From an uncultured Blautia sp. (GTDB lineage: Bacteria; Bacillota; Clostridia; Lachnospirales; Lachnospiraceae): a stretch of DNA of 41,193 nucleotides. The notes beneath the pieces are model-generated. The model was not told the origin of the DNA. It ran no database searches and saw nothing but the letters and a program-made list of their open reading frames with translations. This document shows positions 8,092 through 16,007 of the stretch, in pieces (position 1 is the first letter of the stretch; each line of letters starts with the position of its first letter). The stretch is from assembly GCF_934371575.1 (NCBI RefSeq), contig NZ_CAKRNY010000033.1, positions 1 through 41,193 on the forward strand, read 5' to 3'. The translations under genes were made by a program, and so were the position numbers.

Positions 8092-8946
8092 CTAAAAAAC
8101 CTCTGTGGCAAACACGGTCTTAGCCAGCCTGCTCTCTCGAAGAGCAACTGCCGCCTGTTCCATCTTCTCCTTGTTGTCAAAAATCCCAAACACAGTAGGA
8201 CCGCTTCCGCTCATCATTGCCTTGCACGCCCCACTGTTTTCCATCAGGTCTTTAATTTCCTGGATCACAGGATATTTGCTGATGATTCCGGGTTCAAATA
8301 CATTTCCCATTTTGGAAATCAGGCCATCCAGATCTCCGTTCCTGACGTCTGTCACCATACCATCAATATCCGGGTGTGCCACTGCCGGATCATCCAGCCT
8401 CAGATTCTCATATGCTGTTTTTGTGGAAACATTTACTCCCGGTTTTCCCACCAGCACATAGCAATGAGGTACTCTTGGAAGTCTGGTCAGCTTCTCTCCG
8501 ATTCCTTCAGCCAGAGCAGTTCCACGCATAATACAATAAGGCACATCTGCCCCTACCTTCACAGCCCGCTTCATCAGTTCTTCCTCAGAAAGTCCCAGTT
8601 CAAACAGGCGGTTCACGCCCACAAAGGCAGCTGCCGCATCGGAGCTTCCTCCTGCCATACCGGCAGCTACAGGGATGAACTTCTCCAGTTTCATGTTAAG
8701 TCCCTCTTCCACATGAAATTCATCCATCAGCATTTTCGCTGCTTTATATACAAGATTTCTCTCATCTGTAGGAATATAGGGAATATTGGTAGTAAGGGTA
8801 ATCCCCGGTTCCTGTCTCTTCTCAATTTCAAGCACGTCATACATCTGTATGGTCTGCATGATCATACGAACCTCATGATATCCGTCAGCACGTTTGCCAA
8901 CCACATCAAGTCCCAGATTTATTTTTGCAAGTGCACGTAAACGCAT
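8092..8946 (-). CDS. ispE: 4-diphosphocytidyl-2-C-methyl-D-erythritol kinase
   Basis: A 284-residue GHMP-superfamily kinase that phosphorylates CDP-methylerythritol in the non-mevalonate isoprenoid pathway. AKINLGL at the N terminus (Lys8), the glycine-rich ATP loop PVAAGMAGGSSDAAAA (about 92-107, with Asp103) and the C-terminal MSGSGPTVFGIF are all present and of standard spacing. The ATG at 8944-8946 has GGAGGG four bases upstream. A near-consensus sigma-A promoter lies about 80 bases upstream. The downstream GntR-type gene follows after 15 bases. Confidence 0.95.
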   Translation of the reverse strand: MRLRALAKINLGLDVVGKRADGYHEVRMIMQTIQMYDVLEIEKRQEPGITLTTNIPYIPTDERNLVYKAAKMLMDEFHVEEGLNMKLEKFIPVAAGMAGGSSDAAAAFVGVNRLFELGLSEEELMKRAVKVGADVPYCIMRGTALAEGIGEKLTRLPRVPHCYVLVGKPGVNVSTKTAYENLRLDDPAVAHPDIDGMVTDVRNGDLDGLISKMGNVFEPGIISKYPVIQEIKDLMENSGACKAMMSGSGPTVFGIFDNKEKMEQAAVALRESRLAKTVFATEVF

Positions 8947-9026
8947 AATTCCCTCCGCTTTTATCCGCTGTCCGTCTTCTGCCTGACAAACATTTTGTAC
9001 TTTGTATACAATTCTTTAATGACTTT

Positions 9027-9055
9027 ATTGTAAAATATTTTTGTATTTTTTTCAA
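9027..9055 (-). promoter_or_regulatory. Sigma-A promoter for ispE
   Basis: Minus-strand TTGAAA (9050-9055), exactly 17 bases, TACAAT (9027-9032); each hexamer matches five of six consensus bases. It leaves a leader of about 70 bases before ispE. It lies 38 bases beyond the sipL-like stop. Confidence 0.75.
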
Positions 9056-9092
9056 TATTTATATAAGGAAATTTTCAGAGAAAACTTATCAC

Positions 9093-10649
9093 TTACCCTT
9101 CCACTTTTTTCACCAGCAGCAACGGCATCCCGGGTGTCACCTTGTCGTCCTTAAGTTCATTCAGTCCACAGATTTCCTCCACTGTAGTATAAAATCTTTT
9201 TGCAATATCCCACATAGTATCCCCATTTTTCACAATGTATACCGTGATTCCAGGCATAGCCTGAATTTTCTCCTTGTCAAGAGGCTGTTCCTCCACCTTG
9301 CTGATGATCAGCCTTTTTTCACATTGAAGCGCCAGCACATTCAGGCTGATCACAGCTTTTACCTCAATTTCATTGCTGTCAATCATAGAGGTAGACAGCT
9401 GCTCCAAATCTGCCTGCAGGAAAAAGATACTGTCCTGATCGATTCCATTGGCTTCTATCACATGTGAAAAAGGAATCATCCCGTCAACTGAATAAAATGG
9501 CATATCATCATTTCCGGTAATATACAGGATTTTCATAAATACAATTCCATCTGCCTGGATTCCATTCTCCACAATTTTAGTCTTCTCCACCTTCACTCTT
9601 CCCTGACTGTGACAGATTTGCAGAATTTTCCCCTGGCTTTCCTTCAATTCAATACGGTCTGCAACACGGCACTTGGAATCGTTCCGAACCAGCAGGCTTT
9701 CCAGGCACACTTCTTTTCCCTGGGGAATACACTCCTTTAGCGGCGAATACACATCCAGGATCAAATCATGCTCTTCCTCGCGATAAAGCTTCATATCCAG
9801 TTCCAGCACCACATCCACACTTATTACACGTTCTTCCCCATCAGAATCCGGTTTTACTTCAATGCTCTGGTGCATAACCGAAAATCCAATATTGGGAATC
9901 ATTTCTCCTGTACAACCGGTACATTCCACATCTGTATTAAAGGGCAGCACATATTCCGCCCACTGAAGCGGGTTTTCCTCATCTTCACCGGAATACAGAA
10001 CAAAGACCGATAATTCGCCCCTTGCTTTTACCACGTTGTCCTCCGGGCGCAGTTCCATCCCCCGTACATCAATGGTATACCACAAAAGCTGTTCAATATT
10101 CGGTTTGTTGGACACAAGTGTCACTTCATCTTTAATCCGCATAGTGTCCTTTTTATGTACCATAAGGCTCATTAACCGGACTTTCTTTCTTTTTACAGAG
10201 ATTCCTTCCTCACTGATTTCCACGGGAAGCTGAATTCCCATCATCTCATCTACCACTGCGAACAATGTGACAATTGCCTTAATATTCAGCTTTCTGGAAT
10301 GAATCATGCGCACACTGAGATCCTCTATGTCCCACTTCAGGCACATTTTATCTCCACTTGCAATTCCATCCAGGTTCAATGTCTCATCAAAAGGCAGTTT
10401 TGCCTCCAGACTGCTTACCTTCCAGTTTTCTTCCCCCACATAGAGAATATCCACCTTCAGGTTTCCGCTGACAAAAGCCTTTCCCTCACTGAGGCGCACT
10501 TCATCCACACAAACAGCACCCTTGCTCTGAATCAGCCTGCCGATATCCTGCCTGGCATCAGGCACATTATAATCAGAATCAAAGGTTATCTGACTGGCTG
10601 CACGGCTTTTTACCTGAAGCATCTGCACACTTTCTTTTCTTAATTCCAC
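9093..10649 (-). CDS. sipL: SipL-like spore coat morphogenetic protein (SPOCS + LysM)
   Basis: A 518-residue protein with repeated SPOCS/DUF3794 beta domains over about residues 1-440 and a C-terminal LysM domain (YIVKNGDTMWDIAKRF onward, about 470-515). This is the architecture of Clostridioides difficile SipL, the SpoIVA-binding protein needed to encase the forespore with coat. The open frame begins at 10718, inside the upstream gene, but a GTG at 10647-10649 with AGGAG eight bases before it gives the expected short N terminus (MELRKESVQ) and removes the overlap, so I use it. It follows the PrcB-type lipoprotein gene by 28 bases and likely shares its sigma-E-like promoter. The gene symbol is by domain architecture and context. 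Confidence 0.85.
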   Translation of the reverse strand: MELRKESVQMLQVKSRAASQITFDSDYNVPDARQDIGRLIQSKGAVCVDEVRLSEGKAFVSGNLKVDILYVGEENWKVSSLEAKLPFDETLNLDGIASGDKMCLKWDIEDLSVRMIHSRKLNIKAIVTLFAVVDEMMGIQLPVEISEEGISVKRKKVRLMSLMVHKKDTMRIKDEVTLVSNKPNIEQLLWYTIDVRGMELRPEDNVVKARGELSVFVLYSGEDEENPLQWAEYVLPFNTDVECTGCTGEMIPNIGFSVMHQSIEVKPDSDGEERVISVDVVLELDMKLYREEEHDLILDVYSPLKECIPQGKEVCLESLLVRNDSKCRVADRIELKESQGKILQICHSQGRVKVEKTKIVENGIQADGIVFMKILYITGNDDMPFYSVDGMIPFSHVIEANGIDQDSIFFLQADLEQLSTSMIDSNEIEVKAVISLNVLALQCEKRLIISKVEEQPLDKEKIQAMPGITVYIVKNGDTMWDIAKRFYTTVEEICGLNELKDDKVTPGMPLLLVKKVEG

Positions 10650-10677
10650 GATCTCCACTCCTTTATTCACCAGACTG

Positions 10678-11124
10678 CTATGCTGCATCATTTTCGCTTT
10701 TTTCAGTAAAGCGTTCAAAAATCACAGGTTCCTTTCGATATTCCGTCTTCACCACAATGTAAGGATAGGAAGGCGGACTGATCGTTATTTTCTCGTCTGA
10801 TGGTCCCATCAGCATTGTCCTGAAAAAAACAGCCTGGGAAGTCCATCCCAGTTCTTCCACGGAAATACTGTAGCCTCCGCTCATTTGCTCCCCGTATCCT
10901 TTTACAAGAAACAAATCTTTTTCACATTGATAGGTCAGCTGAAATTCATTCTCCTTTTTCTCCTGTATCAGGGCAGCCAGTTCTGCCGGTATCTCTTCAC
11001 TTTTTACAATGGAATACTCCAGAGGCTTCCGCGGCTCTTCCTCAATGCGAATAAAATTGCATCCACTGATCAAAAGCAGTGACCACAAAATTACTCCCAG
11101 AAGAACTGCTTTTGTTTTTTTCAT
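10678..11124 (-). CDS. Lipoprotein with PrcB C-terminal-like domain
   Basis: A 148-residue lipoprotein: basic N terminus, hydrophobic stretch, and lipobox ISGC (Cys22). The mature part carries a PrcB_C-like domain around residues 70-130 (VKGYGEQMSGGYSISVEE, then PPSYPYIVVKTEY). In Treponema PrcB is a subunit that assists the protease dentilisin; elsewhere the domain is of unknown role. ATG at 11122-11124 is preceded by GAGGTGG. The gene stands first in a predicted operon with the sipL-like gene and follows a sigma-E-like promoter, so it is likely made in the mother cell and anchored in a membrane facing the forespore. That location is inference. Confidence 0.8.
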   Translation of the reverse strand: MKKTKAVLLGVILWSLLLISGCNFIRIEEEPRKPLEYSIVKSEEIPAELAALIQEKKENEFQLTYQCEKDLFLVKGYGEQMSGGYSISVEELGWTSQAVFFRTMLMGPSDEKITISPPSYPYIVVKTEYRKEPVIFERFTEKSENDAA

Positions 11125-11204
11125 TCTGCCACCTCAGATGTCTCATTGCTGTTTATCTGATGCTCAGCCTTTAAACACAGCAAACAGCAATCTCCATTTA
11201 TTTT

Positions 11205-11233
11205 ATTGTATGAGGAATAAAAAAGATTTATTG
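11205..11233 (-). promoter_or_regulatory. Sigma-E-like promoter for the lipoprotein-sipL operon
   Basis: Minus-strand CAATAAA (11227-11233), 14 bases, then CATACAAT (11205-11212). CATACAAT matches the sigma-E -10 consensus and the 14-base spacing is right; the -35 keeps the central ATA. sipL is a sigma-E gene in C. difficile. The -35 overlaps the -35 of the divergent plsC promoter. Confidence 0.55.
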
Positions 11234-11259
11234 CAAGAATTTTTCAAATTACATATAAT
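11231..11259 (+). promoter_or_regulatory. Sigma-A promoter for plsC
   Basis: TTGCAA (11231-11236), exactly 17 bases, perfect TATAAT (11254-11259), about 67 bases before the plsC start. Confidence 0.8.
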
Positions 11260-11326
11260 AGACATAAACAATATGCCAAAACATGCTTCCTACGCATGAG
11301 GCACAGATCAAAGAAAGGGAAATCAT

Positions 11327-12067
11327 ATGATTCGTTTTATTTTATGCGTGATCGTAGTGGTTGGATTCCTGATTTTATCCATTCCCATTCTCTTTGTAGA
11401 ATGGATCATCGGCAAATTCAATCCTATGGCAAAGGAAATCAGCTCTCTTCGGATCGTTCAGGCAGTATTTCGTTTTATCCTGTGGGTATCCGGTGTGAAG
11501 CTGACTGTTATCGGAGAGGAAAATGTACCAACTGATGTGCCGGTTCTTTATATCGGAAATCACAGAAGCTTTTTTGATGTACCGATCACTTATCCACGCT
11601 GCCCCATCCGTACCGGCTATATCGCAAAAAAAGAGATGGAAAAGGTTCCTCTGCTTTCTACCTGGATGAAACGTCTTCACTGCCTGTTTCTTGACCGCAA
11701 TGACCTGAAGCAGGGACTGAAAACCATTCTCACTGCTATTGAGAAAGTGAAATCCGGCATTTCCATCTGCATTTTCCCGGAAGGTACACGAAACAAAAAT
11801 GAAGATGAACTGGACATGCTTCCATTCCATGAGGGCAGCTTCAAAATTGCCGCAAAGGCAAACTGTCCGATCATCCCGATGGCGATCAGCGGCTCCGCTG
11901 ATATCTGGGAAAACCATTTCCCCAGGGTTAAGAAAACCCACGTTATCCTGGAGTATGGCAAACCAATCTACATAGACCAGCTGGAAAAAGAAGACAAAAA
12001 ACATCTAGGTGCTTATACTCAGAATATCATTCATGAAATGCTGGTAAAAAATAAAGCGCAGTTATAA
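11327..12067 (+). CDS. plsC: 1-acyl-sn-glycerol-3-phosphate acyltransferase
   Basis: A 246-residue membrane-associated acyltransferase that adds the second acyl chain to lysophosphatidate. The N terminus is a hydrophobic anchor (about 3-28). The catalytic HX4D motif is NHRSFFD (His79, Asp84), and the substrate-binding motif FPEGTRN follows at 150-156. Start ATG at 11327 has AAAGGGA upstream. It stands alone between a strong sigma-A promoter and a clear terminator, divergent from the sporulation operon. Confidence 0.93.
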   Translation: MIRFILCVIVVVGFLILSIPILFVEWIIGKFNPMAKEISSLRIVQAVFRFILWVSGVKLTVIGEENVPTDVPVLYIGNHRSFFDVPITYPRCPIRTGYIAKKEMEKVPLLSTWMKRLHCLFLDRNDLKQGLKTILTAIEKVKSGISICIFPEGTRNKNEDELDMLPFHEGSFKIAAKANCPIIPMAISGSADIWENHFPRVKKTHVILEYGKPIYIDQLEKEDKKHLGAYTQNIIHEMLVKNKAQL

Positions 12068-12073
12068 ACCAAT

Positions 12074-12110
12074 GCAGGACAGACATTTAAGCTGTCCTGC
12101 TTGTTATTTT
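12074..12110 (+). terminator. Intrinsic terminator after plsC
   Basis: Perfect 9-bp stem GCAGGACAG/CTGTCCTGC, 9-base loop, followed by TTGTTATTTT, seven bases after the plsC stop. Confidence 0.85.
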
Positions 12111-12128
12111 CAGCGCCTTCCTGAAAAA

Positions 12129-13067
12129 TCATTCTTGCTTTTTTCCCAGCTGTTTTCTCCTTACTTCCTTCGGCGATTCCCCATAAGCTTCCTTGAATTT
12201 TCGCAGAAAACCTTTGTAATTGGTAATCCCGTTTTTATCCAGAAGAAATGTTATATTTTTATCTGTCTCCAGAAGATCTGTGTGGAAATGCTCCATGCGG
12301 ATCTGATTTACATAAGCCAGGAAGGTCTGTCCTGTATATTTGCGAAAAAGACGACAGAAATGCTCTGGTGTGATGGACAAAAGCCCTGCAGCATCGGCAA
12401 GGGCAATCCTTTCCCCATAATGTTCCCGGACAAATTCCATGCACAACTTCATCCGTTCCAAGTCTCGCAGAGTGCCGTGAGCGATTTCTGTATCTTCCTC
12501 ACTCCTGATTCCTTCTGTATAAAGAAAATAAAGTAAACGGTAAACAACAGAAAGCACCAGAAGATGATAGCCTTCTTTTTTTTCTTCATAAAAGCCTGCA
12601 ATTTTCTGAAATACGTCTCTCAACTGATCATACAGATCAGCAGCCCGATTTGTAGACTTTTGCTTCTCGCTCACCTCAACCGGTTCCTTTCCCTGTACAG
12701 TTTCCAGTTGTCCCTCCTGAACACATGCATCAGCTTGTTCCGACCTTATAAACTCCTGAAATTTCAGTCCCTTCCACTTTGCAGAAATTCTTTCCAGATG
12801 AACCGGCGGGATCTGTAAAAGATAATACCTGGCATCCTCATGTGTGTAGGTATAATGGATATCATTGGAGTTTACCAGGAAAATATCCCCTTTTTTCAAC
12901 TCATAACTCACATCATTAATAGATGCTGTAATCTCGCCGCCAAGCACATAAATAATTTCCAAATGCTCATGCCAGTGCGCCGGTAACAGTTCATCCCAGG
13001 TATTTACATATGTAAAATGAATTTTCCCCAAATGATCATCCAGCACGTTTTCATATTCCGCTCTCAT
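12129..13067 (-). CDS. AraC-family regulator with cupin sensor
   Basis: A 312-residue AraC-type regulator. The N-terminal cupin domain (about 12-95) contains PAHWHEHLEIIYVLGG and KKGDIFLVNSNDIHY, the usual sugar-sensing fold. The C-terminal double helix-turn-helix (about 205-305) contains ALADAAGLLSITPEHFCRLF and FLRKFKEAYGESPKEVRRK. A charged spacer (about 115-145) is probably a linker. I chose ATG at 13067, with GGTGAGG six bases before it, over a GTG four codons upstream. It is divergent from the GH3 beta-glucosidase and most likely its activator. One copy of an 11-base repeat covers the predicted -35 of this gene, suggesting autoregulation. Confidence 0.92.
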   Translation of the reverse strand: MRAEYENVLDDHLGKIHFTYVNTWDELLPAHWHEHLEIIYVLGGEITASINDVSYELKKGDIFLVNSNDIHYTYTHEDARYYLLQIPPVHLERISAKWKGLKFQEFIRSEQADACVQEGQLETVQGKEPVEVSEKQKSTNRAADLYDQLRDVFQKIAGFYEEKKEGYHLLVLSVVYRLLYFLYTEGIRSEEDTEIAHGTLRDLERMKLCMEFVREHYGERIALADAAGLLSITPEHFCRLFRKYTGQTFLAYVNQIRMEHFHTDLLETDKNITFLLDKNGITNYKGFLRKFKEAYGESPKEVRRKQLGKKQE

Positions 13068-13181
13068 AGTATGCCTCACCTTCTTTTTTCACTCAAATTT
13101 CCCGACTTCCATCCGCATCAAAAATACACAACACTTATGCTACAGGTTCAAAATCAAAATACACCCTTTATTCTTTATGAT

Positions 13182-13210
13182 AATATATAATATTTCATCT
13201 GCAATATCAA
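13182..13210 (-). promoter_or_regulatory. Candidate promoter of the AraC-type gene
   Basis: Minus-strand TTGATA (13205-13210), 17 bases, TATATT (13182-13187). Its -35 overlaps the first GCAATATCAAG repeat. Confidence 0.4.
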
Positions 13211-13282
13211 GAAAGACCTATAAAAGAAGCAATAAACCATCTAGTACACCACCGCCTTTTCCAGTACAATAGCAATATCAAG
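13201..13282. promoter_or_regulatory. Two direct GCAATATCAAG repeats, candidate AraC-type operators
   Basis: The exact 11-mer GCAATATCAAG occurs at 13201-13211 and again at 13272-13282, 71 bases apart, in the divergent gap between the AraC-type regulator and the GH3 gene. AraC-type proteins bind directly repeated half-sites. One copy covers the regulator's predicted -35; the other lies about 60 bases before the GH3 start, next to an AT-rich stretch without a good -35, as expected for an activator-dependent promoter. Confidence 0.5.
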
Positions 13283-13342
13283 GCAACTACACGAAAAAAA
13301 AACTTTCTAATCATAAATTTATCTACAGGAGGACTTCCCACA

Positions 13343-15754
13343 ATGAACAAATGGTCCAGAGTTAAATTCCAGCCAAACCTTCCCCTTAAGGAAAGCGGCC
13401 GTGTTACCGCAAGCAAAGAACATATCCTTCTTTCCAAAGAAGCAGCCAAAGAAGGTATGGTTCTTTTAAAAAATGAGAAAAATCTGCTTCCTCTTGCTGA
13501 GGGCACACGCATCGCCCTTTTCGGCAAGGGCAGCTTCGACTATGTAAAAGGCGGCGGCGGAAGCGGTGATGTTATGGTTTCCTATGTGCACAACCTTTAT
13601 GACGGTCTGAAAATGCAGGAAGGCGCCGTTCAGATCTACGAACCGTTATCCGCATTTTACCGCACCGATATCCAGCACCAGTATGAAAAAGGTGCCGCAC
13701 CAGGAATGACCGTAGAGCCTGAGCTTTCCCCGGAGCTTGCTGACGGTGCAAAAGCATTTGCGGACGTTGCGGTTGTTGTGATCAGCCGTTTCTCCGGCGA
13801 GGGCTGGGACCGTTCCAGCATTGAATGCAACAACGAATTTAATCCATGGGATACGGAAACCACCATGCCGAAAATTTCCGGCGAAGTTTTCCCAGATGGC
13901 GACTTCTATCTCACTGCCAGGGAGAAAGCAATGCTTTCCATGGTAAAAGAGCGCTTTGATGATATCGTAGTCGTTCTCAATATCGGCGGAATCATGGATC
14001 TTTCCTGGGTAAAAAATGACGACCAGATTTCCTCCGCTCTTCTTGGATGGCAGGGCGGCATGGAAGGCGGACTTGCCATGGCCGAGCTTCTCACCGGCAA
14101 AGGGAATCCATCCGGTAAGCTGGCAGACACTTTTGCAGCGGATGTAAACGACTATCCTTCCACAGCCAACTTTCATGAGTCCTTTGATTACGTAAACTAC
14201 ACCGAGGACATTTATGTAGGCTACCGCTATTTTGAAACCCTTCCAGGTGCACAGGAGAAGGTAATCTATCCATTTGGATACGGACTTTCCTACACCACCT
14301 TCGACCTGGACACCACCGCTATGTGGGAAACAGAAAGTGCGGTTTTTGCTGAGGTTCAGGTAACAAACACTGGGGATTTTGCAGGAAAAGAGGTTGTCCA
14401 GATTTATTACGAAGCACCACAGGGACTTCTGAGGAAACCAGCCCGCCAGCTTGCCGCTTTTGCAAAAACCCGTCTTCTTCAGCCAGGCGAAACCCAACAG
14501 ATCCGCCTTTCCTTTGCCAAAGCTGACATGGCTTCCTACGATGACCTTGGAAAGATCCGGAAATCTGCATACATCCTGGAAAAAGGTACCTACAAATTCT
14601 ACATTGGAACTTCTGTACGTGACACTGAGGAAGGCATCCAGGCAATGGAACTCACTGAAAATGTAATCACAAAGCAGCTCACTGCACACCTTGTTCCAAC
14701 CAGCCTAAAAGAGCGTATGCTCTCTGACGGCAGCTTTGAGGAGCTTCCACAGTCTGCATGCAACGACATGAACGAATGCGTATTTGAGAAAATGGAGCCA
14801 GGCACTGAGGAAGGTCTTACCCCTGCGGTCCGCAGCTGTGCACGAGGTGCCCTTTTTGACAATTTTGGCAGAAAGCAGTTTATTGATGTTGCAGAAGGCA
14901 GGCTTTCCCTGGATGATTTTATGGCACAATTAAGCGATGACGATCTGATTCATCTTCTTGGAGGACAGCCAAACGTAGGTGTTTCCAATACCTTCGGCTT
15001 TGGAAATCTTCCGGATTACGGCGTTCCATCCATTATGACCGCAGACGGTCCTGCCGGGCTTCGTATCAGCGGAGAATGCAGCATGAACACAACTGCATGG
15101 CCTTGTGCAACCCTTCTTGCATGCACCTGGAATCCGGCTCTTGTTCAGCAGGTTGGACAGGCTGGCGCCGAGGAAGTAAAGGAGAACAATCTTGCTGTAT
15201 GGCTTACCCCTGCAGTAAATATCCACAGAAACCCACTTTGCGGAAGAAACTTCGAGTACTATTCCGAGGATCCGCTGATTGCCGGAAAAATGGGTGCAGC
15301 TATGGTAAAAGGTATCCAGTCCCAGCACATTGCAGCTTCTGTAAAGCATTTCGCAGCAAATAACAAAGAGACCAACAGAAAGCACAGCGATTCCCGTGTT
15401 TCCGAACGTGCACTTCGCGAGATCTATCTGAAAGGTTTCGAGATCATTGTAAAAGAAGCACAGCCATGGACGATCATGTCCTCCTACAATGCAATCAATG
15501 GTCACCGTGCTTCTGAGAACCGTGAGCTTCTGGAAGATGTTCTCCGCGGCGAGTGGGGCTTCAAGGGCATGGTTACAACCGACTGGTGGACAAGAGCTGA
15601 GCATTACAAAGAAATCAAGGCCGGAAATGATGTAAAAATGGGAACCGGTTTCCCAGAGCGCGTGAAAAACGCCATGGAAATGGGACAGCTTGGCCGTCCG
15701 GAATTAGAGCACTGCGCGAGACGGGTGCTGGAACTGATTTTGAAGATTGACTGA
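13343..15754 (+). CDS. GH3 beta-glucosidase with permuted domain order, cytoplasmic
   Basis: An 803-residue family 3 glycosidase in which the usual order is reversed. The alpha/beta sandwich (GH3_C) comes first, starting at EAAKEGMVLLKNEKNLLPL (about 33-51), then a fibronectin-III-like part (YPFGYGLSYTTF, about 310-320, onward), and the (beta/alpha)8 catalytic barrel comes last (about 515-803). The barrel has TADGPAGLR, KHFAANNKE and the nucleophile segment GMVTTDWW with Asp747. Such inverted GH3 enzymes are known in Butyrivibrio and Ruminococcus. There is no signal peptide, so it acts on imported beta-glucosides. The start has AGGAGG ten bases upstream. It stands alone, opposite an AraC-type regulator. 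Exact sugar specificity cannot be read from the sequence. Confidence 0.92.
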   Translation: MNKWSRVKFQPNLPLKESGRVTASKEHILLSKEAAKEGMVLLKNEKNLLPLAEGTRIALFGKGSFDYVKGGGGSGDVMVSYVHNLYDGLKMQEGAVQIYEPLSAFYRTDIQHQYEKGAAPGMTVEPELSPELADGAKAFADVAVVVISRFSGEGWDRSSIECNNEFNPWDTETTMPKISGEVFPDGDFYLTAREKAMLSMVKERFDDIVVVLNIGGIMDLSWVKNDDQISSALLGWQGGMEGGLAMAELLTGKGNPSGKLADTFAADVNDYPSTANFHESFDYVNYTEDIYVGYRYFETLPGAQEKVIYPFGYGLSYTTFDLDTTAMWETESAVFAEVQVTNTGDFAGKEVVQIYYEAPQGLLRKPARQLAAFAKTRLLQPGETQQIRLSFAKADMASYDDLGKIRKSAYILEKGTYKFYIGTSVRDTEEGIQAMELTENVITKQLTAHLVPTSLKERMLSDGSFEELPQSACNDMNECVFEKMEPGTEEGLTPAVRSCARGALFDNFGRKQFIDVAEGRLSLDDFMAQLSDDDLIHLLGGQPNVGVSNTFGFGNLPDYGVPSIMTADGPAGLRISGECSMNTTAWPCATLLACTWNPALVQQVGQAGAEEVKENNLAVWLTPAVNIHRNPLCGRNFEYYSEDPLIAGKMGAAMVKGIQSQHIAASVKHFAANNKETNRKHSDSRVSERALREIYLKGFEIIVKEAQPWTIMSSYNAINGHRASENRELLEDVLRGEWGFKGMVTTDWWTRAEHYKEIKAGNDVKMGTGFPERVKNAMEMGQLGRPELEHCARRVLELILKID

Positions 15755-15907
15755 TAAAGTGTAATCTCATATTTCACAATAATAAATTTTTGCAGCTTAT
15801 AATTGATTGCAGTAGACCAATTTGCAAGTGAAGGATACTTCTTATCTGCAGAGCAGGAAAGTAAACGCGGGCACAAGTAAAACAATCGAATTTTAGTTAC
15901 AAAGAAA

Positions 15908-15938
15908 CCCATGGCAATTTTATTTCTGTTGCCATGGG
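15908..15938. terminator. Bidirectional intrinsic terminator
   Basis: Perfect 10-bp stem CCCATGGCAA/TTGCCATGGG with an 11-base loop, T-rich on the plus side (CTTCTTATTT) and on the minus side (TTTCTTT). It lies between the convergent GH3 and degenerate-ABC genes. Confidence 0.8.
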
Positions 15939-16007
15939 CTTCTTATTTAGGCTCTGGAGCGTGTTTGAAAATACAATCCGAATTATTAGTATTATGTTTT
16001 ATACATT

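Noticed and set aside
9056..9092. Hairpin AAGTTTTC/GAAAATTT after the sipL-like gene as a terminator
   Set aside because: Very AT-rich stem and only a short T-run; too weak to call.
13343..15754. Permuted GH3 as an assembly error or gene fusion
   Set aside because: A single frame of normal total length with good ribosome binding site and terminator, and the same order is known in other enzymes.
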